Position numbers and translations under genes: made by a program | The notes under the pieces: model-generated | What the model was told of the DNA's origin: nothing | Database searches by the model: none | What the model saw: only the letters and a program-made list of their open reading frames with translations | In this document: positions 28,753-38,557 of the stretch, one piece after another | How the letters are laid out: each line of letters begins with the position of its first letter | How positions within the stretch are numbered: position 1 is the stretch's first letter | Source of the DNA: JBBIQS01 sp037442205 | GTDB taxonomy: Bacteria; Myxococcota; Myxococcia; Myxococcales; UBA5297 | DNA: 64,000 nt | Direction: 5' to 3' | Assembly (NCBI GenBank): GCA_037442205.1 | Contig: JBBIQS010000036.1 | Location: 1 to 64,000 of the forward strand

Positions 28753-28847
28753 CGGGAGCCCCCCTCCTTCATAAAGGAAGGGTCACCTCTACCGCGCGTG
28801 TCGATTCGAGCGCAACTGGGCGCGCGTGCGACCGGCCCTAAGAAGCG

Positions 28848-29375
28848 TCACGAAATCCGCCGAACCGTCGGTCGGGAGGCATTCGCGGAACTGCTGTGAT
28901 CCAGCAGCCGCTCCACCCGCCGGCGCCGGGTCGCCGACTCCACGCCGCCGGCGACGGCGAAGGCGAGCTCCGGCCGCCCGTCCTGGCGTGCCAAGAAGAT
29001 GATCCGCTCCGGTGGAGCCCGCCCCAGCCGCTCCCGCAGGGTGATCGCGCGCCGGTAGACGTCCCGATGCACCGCCTGGCTCAGGCCGTCGAGGTGCCAG
29101 CTGCGATGGTCGTGCAGGTCGTCATGCCAGTCCGCCGGGTCGACCTCGACGGTCTTGCCGACCCACTGCTTCCCCTTCGGCCAGAGCTGCTCGACCACCT
29201 CGAAGCGGGCGACGACCTTCTTGAACGGCGGGCACTTCCTGCCGCCGTTGCCGGTGGCCCGCACCGGCACCGAGGCCATGCGGGTGGACGGCTGCCCGTC
29301 GCGGACGATCAGCACCACCTGAGACCGGGCGACCACGTCCTTGAGCTCGAGGTGATTGTGGAAGATTCGGCTCAT
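28848..29375 (-). CDS. Unknown conserved-looking protein, 175 residues
   Basis: I do not recognise this protein. It begins MSRIFHNHLELKDVVARSQVVL. It has an alternating strand pattern in the first half (VVLIVRDG, VVARFEVVEQLW, VEVDPADWHDDLHDH) and a second half with Arg-rich helices and the strand ERIIFLAR. There are several His and Trp residues around 82-93 (DWHDDLHDHRSWH) that could bind metal. There is no signal peptide or membrane segment. Codon third positions are strongly G/C across the frame. It follows the hydratase gene with 31 bases between, so it may be co-transcribed with the acyl-CoA genes without being an enzyme of that pathway. Confidence 0.6.
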   Translation of the reverse strand: MSRIFHNHLELKDVVARSQVVLIVRDGQPSTRMASVPVRATGNGGRKCPPFKKVVARFEVVEQLWPKGKQWVGKTVEVDPADWHDDLHDHRSWHLDGLSQAVHRDVYRRAITLRERLGRAPPERIIFLARQDGRPELAFAVAGGVESATRRRRVERLLDHSSSANASRPTVRRIS

Positions 29376-29406
29376 GGGAATCGGCTCAACGAGGAACTAG
29401 GCATTT

Positions 29407-30183
29407 TCATTCGCCGCGGTAATGCGGCGGCCGCTTCTCCAGGAAGGCGGCGATCCCTTCGAGGCGATCCTTGCTGGCGAGGGTTCGTTCGTAGTGCTTG
29501 TGCTCCAGCGCCAGCCCTTCGTCGAGCGGCACCTCGAGCCCTTCGTCGATCGCGTGCTTGGCGGCGGCCAGCGCCAGCGGCGCGTTGTGGGCGATGGCCC
29601 GCGCCAGCTCCAGCGCCTCCTCGCGGGCGCTCTTCCTCTCGGCCACGCGATTGACCAGCCCCAGGGCGTGGGCCTCCTCGGCGCCGACGCGGCGCGCGGT
29701 GAGGATCAGATCCTTAGCCCGACCCGGTCCGACCAGCCGCGACAGCCGCTGGGTTCCGCCGCCGCCGGGGATGATCCCCAGCGAGGTCTCGGTCAGCCCG
29801 AGCTTGGCCTCGTAATGCGCCACCCGCAGGTCGCAGCTGAGCGCCAGCTCGGTCCCGCCGCCGAGCGCTGCGCCGTTGATCGCGGCGATGAACACCCGGT
29901 CGCTCCTCTCGATGCCTCGCAGCGCGTCGCGCAGCCCGCCGAGGAAGGCGCGCACGTCCTGCTCGGTCATCGACGAGCGCTCTTTGAGGTCGGCCCCGGC
30001 GCAGAAGGCCTGGCTGCCGGCGCCGGTGATCACCACCGCGCACAGCTGTTTGTCGCCCTCGACCCGCGCCAGGTTGGCCAACAGCTCCTTGACCATCGCC
30101 CGGCTGATGGCGTTGCGCGCCAGCTCGCGGTTGAGGGTCCAGACCTCCACCTTCTCCAGCCGCTCGACCAGGATCTCGGACAT
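29407..30183 (-). CDS. Enoyl-CoA hydratase / methylglutaconyl-CoA hydratase-like
   Basis: Crotonase-fold hydratase. The ATG at 30183 follows GGAGA by 6 bases and gives 258 residues; a longer frame upstream only reads the lyase gene out of phase. The CoA-binding motif AFCAGADLKER is present. The two catalytic glutamates are Glu112 in LGGGTELAL and Glu132 in TETSLGIIPGGGGTQRL. The gene lies 13 bases downstream of HMG-CoA lyase. That pairing matches the leucine pathway step from 3-methylglutaconyl-CoA to HMG-CoA, so a LiuC/AUH-like role is likely, though general crotonases share the motifs. Confidence 0.9.
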   Translation of the reverse strand: MSEILVERLEKVEVWTLNRELARNAISRAMVKELLANLARVEGDKQLCAVVITGAGSQAFCAGADLKERSSMTEQDVRAFLGGLRDALRGIERSDRVFIAAINGAALGGGTELALSCDLRVAHYEAKLGLTETSLGIIPGGGGTQRLSRLVGPGRAKDLILTARRVGAEEAHALGLVNRVAERKSAREEALELARAIAHNAPLALAAAKHAIDEGLEVPLDEGLALEHKHYERTLASKDRLEGIAAFLEKRPPHYRGE

Positions 30184-30196
30184 CGATTTCTCCGCG

Positions 30197-31132
30197 TCAG
30201 GTCTGCCCGGGGACGGCCTTCTTCTGCCGCGCCCCCGACGCCGCTTTGAGGTACTTGCCGGGAAGCTCGCGGCCGACCGCCTCCTGCGCCAGCTGCCCGG
30301 CCTCGACCAACAGCTCCAGATCCACGCCGGTCTCGATCCCCATGCCCTGGAGCATGTAGACCAGATCCTCGGTGGCCAGGTTCCCCGCCGCGCCGGGCGC
30401 GTACGGGCAGCCGCCAAGCCCGCCGACCGAGGCGTCGAAGGTGGTGATGCCCATCGACAGCCCCACCAGCACGTTGGCCAGCGCGGTGCCCCGGGTGTCG
30501 TGCATGTGCATCGCCAGCTGCGCTGCCGGCAGCCTGGCGAGCATCCCCTCGAGGACGGCGCGGGTCTGCACCGGGGTGCCCACGCCGATGGTGTCGCCCA
30601 GCGAAACCTGGTAGCAGCCCAGGTCGACCATCCTCCGCGCAAGCTCCACCGAACGCTCCAGCGGGACCTCGCCCTCGTAGGGACAGCCCCAGACCGTCGA
30701 GACGTAGGCGCGCACCTTGAGCCCGGCGGCGAGCGCTTTCTTGGCGAGCTTGGTGTAGAGCGCCACGGCCTCGGCCACGCTCTTGTTGATGTTCTTCTTG
30801 CTGTGCGACTCCGAGCTGGAGAGGAAGAAGGCGGCCTCGGACAGCCCGGCGTCGATCGACCGCTGCAGCCCCTGCTCGTTGGGCACCAGCGCGCTGTAGA
30901 CGACCTCGGGAGAGCGCGGCAGCGCGGCGACCACCTGCTCGGCGTCGGCCAGCTGCGGAATCCAGCGCGGCGAGACGAAGCTGGTGACCTCGATCCGCTG
31001 CAGCCCGGCCTTGGCCAGCGCGGCGATCAGCGCCAGCTTGCGCTCGGTCGGAATCTGGGCGGCCTCGTTCTGCAGGCCATCCCGAGGCCCGACCTCGTAG
31101 ACCACCGCGCGCTCAGGGAACGACTCGAACAT
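30197..31132 (-). CDS. Hydroxymethylglutaryl-CoA lyase
   Basis: Cleaves HMG-CoA to acetyl-CoA and acetoacetate, the last step of leucine breakdown. The 311 residues form a TIM barrel of the HMGL/DRE family with EVGPRDGLQNE (Arg and Asp of the metal site), ALVPNEQGL, MHMHDTRG (metal-binding His pair) and GLGGCPYAPGAAGN with the catalytic cysteine typical of this enzyme. The start is ATG. It is translated just ahead of the hydratase (13-base gap) and about 150 bases after the B12-binding mutase subunit. Confidence 0.95.
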   Translation of the reverse strand: MFESFPERAVVYEVGPRDGLQNEAAQIPTERKLALIAALAKAGLQRIEVTSFVSPRWIPQLADAEQVVAALPRSPEVVYSALVPNEQGLQRSIDAGLSEAAFFLSSSESHSKKNINKSVAEAVALYTKLAKKALAAGLKVRAYVSTVWGCPYEGEVPLERSVELARRMVDLGCYQVSLGDTIGVGTPVQTRAVLEGMLARLPAAQLAMHMHDTRGTALANVLVGLSMGITTFDASVGGLGGCPYAPGAAGNLATEDLVYMLQGMGIETGVDLELLVEAGQLAQEAVGRELPGKYLKAASGARQKKAVPGQT

Positions 31133-31220
31133 CCCAACCCCTTAGTACTCAGGCGACTCTCGACTCCATTCGCCCCAAGCGCAGTCCGAGCCCGGAGCCG
31201 ATCGTCCCTCGACTCCGCCT

Positions 31221-31246
31221 GTCCTGAGCCTGTCGAAGGACTCGGG
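31221..31246. repeat. Short palindrome, copy of the 18753 repeat
   Basis: GTCCTGAGCCTGTCGAAGGA followed by CTCGGG. The arms GTCCT and AGGAC can pair. It lies in the gap between the small mutase subunit and HMG-CoA lyase genes, as the other copy lies between acyl-CoA genes. Confidence 0.55.
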
Positions 31247-31283
31247 GCGACCGGAGGCCACAGCCCGAGCCACACCCGCCAGC

Positions 31284-31691
31284 CTACGCCGCCCGCTGGG
31301 CGACGTTGTCGTTGACCCAGGAGATGATCGCCTGGGTGGTGGAGCCGGGGGTGAAGATCTCGGCCACTCCCAGCTTCTTGAGCTCGGGGATGTCGCCGTC
31401 GGGGATGATCCCGCCGCCGAAGACCAGGATGTCGGAGGCACCCTTGGCCTTGAGCAGGTCGAGCACCGCCGGGAAGAGCGTCATGTGCGCCCCGCTCATG
31501 ATCGACATCCCCACCGCGTCCACGTCCTCCTGTATGGCGGCGCTGACGATCATCTCCGGGGTCTGGTGCAGCCCGGTGTAGATGACCTCGAAGCCCGCAT
31601 CGCGCAGGGCGCGGGCGATGATCTTGGCCCCGCGGTCGTGGCCGTCGAGGCCGGGCTTGGCCACCAGAATTCGAACCTTGCGTTGCGTCAC
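31284..31691 (-). CDS. Acyl-CoA mutase small subunit (B12-binding)
   Basis: Stand-alone cobalamin-binding domain of 135 residues that pairs with a large catalytic subunit. It carries the base-off/His-on motif DGHDRG (Asp16, His18, Gly21), then VDAVGMSIMSGAHM (Ser of the SxL-type loop replaced by MSIMSG as in mutases) and VFGGGIIPDGD. The length matches IcmB and the C-terminal domain of methylmalonyl-CoA mutase. Its partner is most likely the large subunit at 34773-36581, from which it is separated by the kinase and DUF2270 genes. The start is ATG. Confidence 0.94.
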   Translation of the reverse strand: MTQRKVRILVAKPGLDGHDRGAKIIARALRDAGFEVIYTGLHQTPEMIVSAAIQEDVDAVGMSIMSGAHMTLFPAVLDLLKAKGASDILVFGGGIIPDGDIPELKKLGVAEIFTPGSTTQAIISWVNDNVAQRAA

Positions 31692-31794
31692 GGCAGCATC
31701 CTCGGTTTCGCGTTGACTGGCCGCACCCGCCTCAACGTCAGGCGGGCGGACAAGGCGGCGATACTACCCGAGCAGGCCGTTGACAGGGAACCAC

Positions 31795-33837
31795 TCAGGG
31801 GCCCGGCGCGGGCTCCGGCTCGGGCGGGGCCGGGGCTTCGGGCGCCTTGCCTGGCGTGGCGAGAAACTCCACCAGCCGCTCCAGGTCCACCGGCTTGCGG
31901 AAGACCGCGTGGACCGGGGCCGAGCGCATCTGCTCGTCGTCCAGGTCCCAGCCGGTGACCATGGCCACCCTGGCCGACGGCTGCAGCCGGCGCAGCTCGC
32001 GGGCGATGTCCAGCCCCGACATGTCCGGCATCAAGAGATCGACCAGGGCCACGTCGAAGGTCGCGCCGCCCCAGCGCTCGATCGCCTGCTGGCCGGTGAG
32101 GGCGGTCTCGGTCTGGTGGCCCTCGGCGGAGAGCACCTCGGCCAGCATGGCGGCGTTGTCCGGGTCGTCGTCCACCACCAGGATCCGCTGCGGCCCGGCG
32201 GCCGGGGCGGCGTGGGCCGGCTCGGCCTGGACCTCGGGGCGCGCCACCGCGAAGCACAGCACCAGCTCGACCCCGCGCTCGCCGATCGACGACTTGAGCG
32301 AGCCGCCCCAGCGCTCCAGGGCCTCGCGCGCGTTCGAGGCCGCCAGCGCCAGGCTCTCGGGGGCCTGCGGCCCCAGGAACGGCTCGAGCCAGTTCTCGCC
32401 CCCGCGCAGGGCCGCCTCCGGAGGGCGCGCCCCGCCGTCGCGGAAGCCCAGGTGCAGCTCGACCCCCGAGGCCCCGAGGCAGGAGTTGATGAACAGCGTC
32501 CCGCCGCCGCTGAGCTGGTCGCGGGCGTAGAGCAGCAGCGACACCAGGTGCTCGCGCAGCTCGACGGTGTTGGCGCGGATCGGCGGGGTCTGGGCCAGCT
32601 CGACCTCGACCTGGATCTCGTGCTCGCCGCCGCGGCGGGCCTCCGGGCGGACCAGCACCAGCACCTCGTTGACCACCGCCGCCAGGTTGGCGCTCTCCGC
32701 CGGGCCGGCCGGCCGCTGCGACGCGAACTGCTGCAGCCGCTGCACCAGCTGGGCGATGTCGGCGACCGACCGCTCCAGCTCGGCGACCTGCTGCGGCCCG
32801 GGCCGCTCGCGCAGCAGCTGCAGCCGCAGGTGCATCGAGTTGAGCAGGTTGTTCAGGGCGTGGGCGGCCCCGGTGGCCAGCTCGCCCATGGCCTGGGAGC
32901 GCGAGCGGCGCAAGAGCCGGCTCTGCATCTCGGCCAGCTCGCGGTTGGCCAGGCGCAGCTCCTCGGCGCGCAGCACCTCGGTGGTCCGGTCGCGGGCGGT
33001 GACGATGATCCCGCGCAGCGCCGCGCTCTCCCGCCCCGCCCGGCCGCCCGCCTCCTCCTCCTCGTGGAAGATGGGCAGCGCGCTCATCTCCAGGATCCGC
33101 TCCCTGCCTCCCGGGCGGACGCGGACGATGAGCGGCTCGGCGGCGACCCCGGTGCGGAGCATGGTCGCCGCCGGCAGCTCGGCGACGTCGAGGGGCGTGC
33201 CGTCGAGGTGGCGGGCGTCGAGGGCGGCGAAGAGCGCCCCGAAGATCGGATCGCCCAGCTGCCGGCCCAGCGCGCCCTCGAGCCCGGGCCCGAACAGCTC
33301 GTAGCTGGGCTTGGTGGCGAAGGAGAAGGTGCCGTCGGACTCGATCAGCAGGATGCCCTCGTCGAGGTTGTCGAGCAGGGTCTCGATCAGCGCCGACTCG
33401 CGGAACTCGACCCGCTGGCCGCGCAGGTGGCGCACGTAGTCGCTGACCGCCGCCGCCGTCCCCTCGGCGATGCAGCCGGACAGGAGCGCGCTGACCTCAC
33501 CCTCCATCGCCCCTGCCCGCCGAGCCCACTCGTCGCGGATCACCAGCTCCAGCACCTTGAACTCGCGGATCATGTCGCCGATGTCGCGGCGTTCCTCGAA
33601 GGCCCGGCCGCCGTAGTGGCGCACCGCCTCGCCCCACAGCCGGGCGGCGTCGTCGCCGCGCTCCAGCAGCAGCGAGGCCAGCTCGCCGACATAGGAAGGA
33701 GCCGAGCGCTTGCGCTGGTCACGGGAGAGCCCGCTGTCGAGCTCGCCCTTGAGCATGCGCGCCGCGTGGCGGGCGATGCGGTCTTCGTGCTCGGCCAGGA
33801 AGCTGCCGAGCAGTGCGGCCTCCTGCGATCCGGCCAA
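31795..33837 (-). CDS. Hybrid histidine kinase-like protein with degenerate ATPase and C-terminal receiver
   Basis: The TTG at 33837 is the best start (680 residues) because a perfect AAGGAG lies 6 bases upstream; longer starts run into the divergent gene's promoter. Domain order: a helical N-terminal sensor of RsbRD type (about 8-140), PAS (about 150-290), HisKA-like helix with His326 in GELATGAAHALNN, a degraded ATPase region (425-530), linker, then receiver (551-660) with DDD, phospho-acceptor Asp600 and Lys near 645. The ATPase N-box reads LLLYARD, so the Mg-binding Asn is replaced by Tyr437, and no GxG lid motifs are visible. It may therefore be a pseudokinase that only receives or relays phosphate. 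Confidence 0.8.
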   Translation of the reverse strand: MAGSQEAALLGSFLAEHEDRIARHAARMLKGELDSGLSRDQRKRSAPSYVGELASLLLERGDDAARLWGEAVRHYGGRAFEERRDIGDMIREFKVLELVIRDEWARRAGAMEGEVSALLSGCIAEGTAAAVSDYVRHLRGQRVEFRESALIETLLDNLDEGILLIESDGTFSFATKPSYELFGPGLEGALGRQLGDPIFGALFAALDARHLDGTPLDVAELPAATMLRTGVAAEPLIVRVRPGGRERILEMSALPIFHEEEEAGGRAGRESAALRGIIVTARDRTTEVLRAEELRLANRELAEMQSRLLRRSRSQAMGELATGAAHALNNLLNSMHLRLQLLRERPGPQQVAELERSVADIAQLVQRLQQFASQRPAGPAESANLAAVVNEVLVLVRPEARRGGEHEIQVEVELAQTPPIRANTVELREHLVSLLLYARDQLSGGGTLFINSCLGASGVELHLGFRDGGARPPEAALRGGENWLEPFLGPQAPESLALAASNAREALERWGGSLKSSIGERGVELVLCFAVARPEVQAEPAHAAPAAGPQRILVVDDDPDNAAMLAEVLSAEGHQTETALTGQQAIERWGGATFDVALVDLLMPDMSGLDIARELRRLQPSARVAMVTGWDLDDEQMRSAPVHAVFRKPVDLERLVEFLATPGKAPEAPAPPEPEPAPGP

Positions 33838-33986
33838 GCGCCACTCCTTGCGACGACTTTGGCCACTGGGAGCCGCGCCGAGAACCCTGGGACGGGCGAT
33901 TGCCTCGACGAGCCGAGCGGGTGCAGACCGGGCTCCCCCGCTCGCAGGGGACCTCGCGGCCTCGGCGCTGCCCATCTTGCCGATCG

Positions 33987-34712
33987 ATGGATGGAGATCT
34001 GCGCCGAGCCGAGACCGCCGCCAACGTGGCGGCGCTGATGCAGCTCTACCGGGCCGAGGTGGCCCGCGCGGACACCTGGCGCTCGCGGCTGGACGCCACC
34101 ACCAACTGGGCGCTGACCACCACCGCGGCGGTGATCTCCTTCGGGCTGGGCAGCGAGAGCGCCTCGCCGGCGGTCTTCCTGGCGGGGATGTTCCTGGTGG
34201 TCAACTTCCTGGTGATCGAGGCCCGGCGCTACCGGGCCTGGGACGTCTACCTGCGCAGGGTGCGGCTGATGGAGGCCGGGCTCTACGCCCCGATGCTGCG
34301 CGGCGAGCAGGTCGAGCGCGACTCGATGCGAGAGCTGGCGAGCATGCTCTCCGCGCCGCGGATCGTGATCGCCTACTGGAGCGCCCTGGCGCAGCGGGCC
34401 AAGCGAGCCTATGCCCCGGTGTTGGTGGTGCTGTTGGTCGCCTGGATCGTGAAGCTGATCGGCCCGCGGCGGGAGCACCGGACGCTGGCGGCGATCATCG
34501 ATCAGGCGCACGTCAGCTTCGTGCCCGGGGCGCTCGTGCTGGCGATCGTCCTGACGATCTACCTGGGGCTCGGAGTGCTGATGGCCTGGAGCCTCTACAG
34601 CGCCCCGCCGGCCACCGAGCTGCGGCCGGCCCCGCGCCGCAAGCGCTCGCTCAAAGAGGCCTTCGTAAAGCGAGGTCCCTCGGCGGCCGAGCGGGCGCCG
34701 GCGGAGATGTGA
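33987..34712 (+). CDS. DUF2270 integral membrane protein
   Basis: The protein has 241 residues from the ATG at 33987. The N-terminus (LMQLYRAEVARADTWRSRLDATTNWAL) matches the core of DUF2270, a family of unknown function. Four hydrophobic segments are visible: about 44-58 (LTTTAAVISFGLG), 65-80 (AVFLAGMFLVVNFLV), 150-165 (PVLVVLLVAWIVKLI) and 188-208 (ALVLAIVLTIYLGLGVLMAW). A basic cytosolic tail follows. The ribosome binding site is weak. It is divergent from the pseudokinase gene with 149 bases between starts, so the two may be co-regulated. Confidence 0.78.
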   Translation: MDGDLRRAETAANVAALMQLYRAEVARADTWRSRLDATTNWALTTTAAVISFGLGSESASPAVFLAGMFLVVNFLVIEARRYRAWDVYLRRVRLMEAGLYAPMLRGEQVERDSMRELASMLSAPRIVIAYWSALAQRAKRAYAPVLVVLLVAWIVKLIGPRREHRTLAAIIDQAHVSFVPGALVLAIVLTIYLGLGVLMAWSLYSAPPATELRPAPRRKRSLKEAFVKRGPSAAERAPAEM

Positions 34713-34772
34713 GTGTCCCCGGCGGGCGAGCGCGGGTAGCCGGCGCCAGTGCCGGCTCCCGCGTCGCGGCGG

Positions 34773-36581
<1,809 letters not shown>

Positions 36582-36971
36582 CGGCTCCTCCGGGAGGCGA
36601 GAGGTTGGGAAAATGGGACGCGCAGGATCGCCTCCGACGGCACGCCGGTCAACCGCCTGCGAGACGGAGGGTCGGGCCCGGCGGCGGGCGGCCGCGAACG
36701 CCCGGGCCGGCGGCCCGCTCGCAGCAGGTCGGGGCGCGTCGAATCAATTTGTGAAGTCGTTTGCGGCGCCGGCAGGGCCCGCCTGGCGCGTCCGACAACT
36801 GCGACAAATTGTGCAATTTGTGCACAGTCCGATGCCTCAAAATGTCGCCTGGCGAGCGCCGGAGGGGCCCCACCCCGGGCGGGGCAGCGAAAACAGGTAG
36901 TAATGGCGCCTGGTTGAGAGGCCTCCAGAAAAGGGGCACAGGCGGGCTGGCCGGGCCCGGGATTTGAACAC
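36582..36971. other. Regulatory intergenic region upstream of the mutase gene
   Basis: About 390 bases between the leftward mutase gene and the rightward methyltransferase. A locally AT-richer patch (36741-36835) stands out against the GC-rich background. It holds the palindrome at 36804-36821 and a half-site CAATTTGTGA at 36745. No gene is supported. The TTTGAAC near 36963 recalls a tRNA T-loop, but no cloverleaf can be built. Confidence 0.45.
36804..36821. promoter_or_regulatory. Palindromic operator-like site upstream of the mutase gene
   Basis: ACAAATTG-TG-CAATTTGT is an 8+2+8 base inverted repeat with perfect arms in a region that is otherwise very GC-rich. A second half-site with the same CAATTTGTG core lies 60 bases nearer the mutase start. 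The layout suggests a dimeric repressor or activator controlling the acyl-CoA mutase gene, the methyltransferase gene, or both. The regulator is not known. Confidence 0.5.
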
Positions 36972-37020
36972 ATGCTAACCGAGCCGAGCAGCGCGGCTAA
37001 GAGTACGGGGTGGGGACCTG

Positions 37021-37061
37021 GGCGGCTGCCTCCCAAAGCGCGAGGCAGCCGCCTCTTTTTT
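37021..37061 (+). terminator. Textbook intrinsic terminator just before the methyltransferase start
   Basis: GGCGGCTGCCTC, loop of 9, GAGGCAGCCGCC gives a perfect 12-pair stem followed by TCTTTTTT. It ends 4 bases before the ATG at 37065, so no ribosome binding site fits between. No gene on the plus strand ends just upstream. It could be an attenuator in the leader of the methyltransferase gene or the 3' end of a small RNA of 100-200 bases. Confidence 0.85.
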
Positions 37062-37064
37062 GTC

Positions 37065-37763
37065 ATGGCGACGGAGCCGACGAGCGCGCCGAACCAGGCC
37101 TGGGTGGCGAGGCAAGCGTGGGCGCGCCTGGGCGCGGCCTGGGTCGTCTTGCCGCTCTTCTTCCTGATCAGCGGGGGTACGCTGCGCTGGTGGCAGGCCT
37201 GGGCGTGGTGTGCCGCGGTGCTGGTCCCGATGACGGTGTTCGTGGGATGGGTCGTTCGGCACGATCCCGAGTTCATCGCCCGCCGCATCAAGTTGAGGGA
37301 GAAGGAGCGGACCCAGCGGCGGATCCTGGCCTGGTCCTACCCCTTCTTCATGGCGGCGATGGTCCTCCCGGGCCTCGACCGCCGCTTTGGCTGGTCGCAT
37401 CCGCCGCTGGGGGCGGTGATCGTGGCGCTGATCCTGGTGCTGGGCGGCTACCTGGCCGTGGTGCGGGTATTCCAGGAGAACCGCTGGGCGGGCAGGACGG
37501 TCGAGACCAACGCCGGGCAGCAGGTCATCGCCAGCGGGCCCTACGCGGTGGTGCGGCATCCGATGTATGCCGCGGTCCTGGTGCTGTACCTGGCGACGCC
37601 GGTGGCCCTGGGGAGCTGGTGGGCGGTGCTGCCGATGCTGTCGATGATTCCCACCCTGGTGCTGCGCATTCGCAACGAGGAGCAGGTGCTGGTGCGGGAA
37701 TTGCCCGGGTATGAGGAGTATCGGCGGCGGGTGCGGTTTCGGCTGGTGCCGGGGATTTGGTGA
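37065..37763 (+). CDS. Membrane methyltransferase of the ICMT/PEMT-like family
   Basis: Integral membrane protein of 232 residues with about five hydrophobic segments. It has the family's SAM-binding C-terminal motif, here GPYAVVRHPMYAAVLV, followed by the conserved EEQVLVRELPGYEEYRRRVRFRLVPG. Such enzymes methylate isoprenylated, lipid or small thiol substrates at the membrane; the bacterial substrate is usually unknown. The start is uncertain. The ATG at 37065 fits the family N-terminus but has no ribosome site, and an in-frame ATG at 36972 would read straight through the terminator hairpin. The gene stands alone on the plus strand and converges on an unknown gene. Confidence 0.85.
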   Translation: MATEPTSAPNQAWVARQAWARLGAAWVVLPLFFLISGGTLRWWQAWAWCAAVLVPMTVFVGWVVRHDPEFIARRIKLREKERTQRRILAWSYPFFMAAMVLPGLDRRFGWSHPPLGAVIVALILVLGGYLAVVRVFQENRWAGRTVETNAGQQVIASGPYAVVRHPMYAAVLVLYLATPVALGSWWAVLPMLSMIPTLVLRIRNEEQVLVRELPGYEEYRRRVRFRLVPGIW

Positions 37764-37779
37764 GCGGCGGGCCAGCCCT

Positions 37780-38217
37780 TCAGAGCACCAGCTTGGCCAA
37801 CAGCGCGGCGAAGCCCACGGCCAGGAGTACCAGCACCGCGGTGCAGCCCAGCTGCCCGCGCCGGATTCTGGCCGCGCGCTCCGGGCTCAGGGAGCGCGGC
37901 CGATCGATTCGAACGAGCTTCTCGGCGACCAGCCTCTCCACGAAGGCGCGCTCGGACTCGGCGGCCCAGAATTCCTCCGGGCTGTCGTGGAATCCGAAGA
38001 GGGCCACTCCCTCTCGCAGGACTCTGAATTCCCGCGTCGCGCGGATCATCCGATTGGTGCACCAATCCGACGACAGGTTCGAGACTTCCGGGCCCTCGTA
38101 GCAGCGGTTGTCCAGAATGATCGCCGAGCCTCGGCCGTATTCCTCGAGGATTCGGCTCACCAGCGCCGAGTACCGGCGAGTGCGCAGACCAACAACCCTC
38201 GGCTCCTTCTTTGACAC
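37780..38217 (-). CDS. Unknown protein with C-terminal membrane helix
   Basis: The protein has 145 residues from the GTG at 38217, chosen because GAGG lies 6 bases upstream; a longer frame from 38343 has no such site. The soluble part begins SKKEPRVVGLRTRRYSALV. It has mixed helix and strand (GSAIILDNRCYEG, REFRVLREGVALFGFHDS) and an acidic helix EEFWAAESERAFVERLVAE. The end is one membrane segment (LGCTAVLVLLAVGFAALLAKLVL). The topology suggests a tail-anchored inner membrane protein facing the cytoplasm. I do not recognise a family. It lies downstream of the tRNA-Val terminator on the same strand. Confidence 0.6.
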   Translation of the reverse strand: MSKKEPRVVGLRTRRYSALVSRILEEYGRGSAIILDNRCYEGPEVSNLSSDWCTNRMIRATREFRVLREGVALFGFHDSPEEFWAAESERAFVERLVAEKLVRIDRPRSLSPERAARIRRGQLGCTAVLVLLAVGFAALLAKLVL

Positions 38218-38350
38218 GATTGCCTCAGGACGATCGGGAGCCAAGGCCGAGCCGATCCCGACGCTCCCGCCGAGCCGGCGCCGCCACGGGCCGTGCCCCC
38301 TGAAGCCGGCCTCGCGGTCCCCGCATTCCGGCCGCGCGGACATAGAAAAA

Positions 38351-38376
38351 GGGGTTGGCCGAACCAGGCCAACCCC
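38351..38376. terminator. Bidirectional intrinsic terminator of tRNA-Val
   Basis: GGGGTTGGCC, loop GAACCA, GGCCAACCCC is a perfect 10-pair stem with AAAAA on one side and TTGTTTTT on the other. It can stop transcription in both directions. On the minus strand it lies 12 bases past the tRNA. Confidence 0.9.
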
Positions 38377-38388
38377 TTGTTTTTCCTG

Positions 38389-38460
<72 letters not shown>

Positions 38461-38489
38461 AAACTGCGCCAACCTCAGCGCGGGCGGGG

Positions 38490-38518
38490 ATGTATCAACC
38501 GACCCCGAGGGGTGTCAA
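38490..38518 (-). promoter_or_regulatory. Sigma70-like promoter of tRNA-Val
   Basis: On the minus strand a perfect TTGACA (-35, 38518-38513) is followed after 16-17 bases by GATACAT (-10-like). It lies about 30 bases before the tRNA 5' end, the normal distance for a stable RNA promoter. Confidence 0.6.
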
Positions 38519-38557
38519 GCCGAGAGTGACCACCCGGCGACGATTTTCCCGCCGCCC

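Noticed and set aside
29407..30642. Longer 411-residue version of the enoyl-CoA hydratase
   Set aside because: The extra N-terminal part is the HMG-CoA lyase gene read in another frame. The ATG at 30183 has a good ribosome site and the family N-terminus.
36950..37020. tRNA-like sequence (GGGATTTGAAC resembles a T-arm on the minus strand)
   Set aside because: The flanking bases do not pair into a T-stem, and no acceptor or anticodon arm can be drawn.
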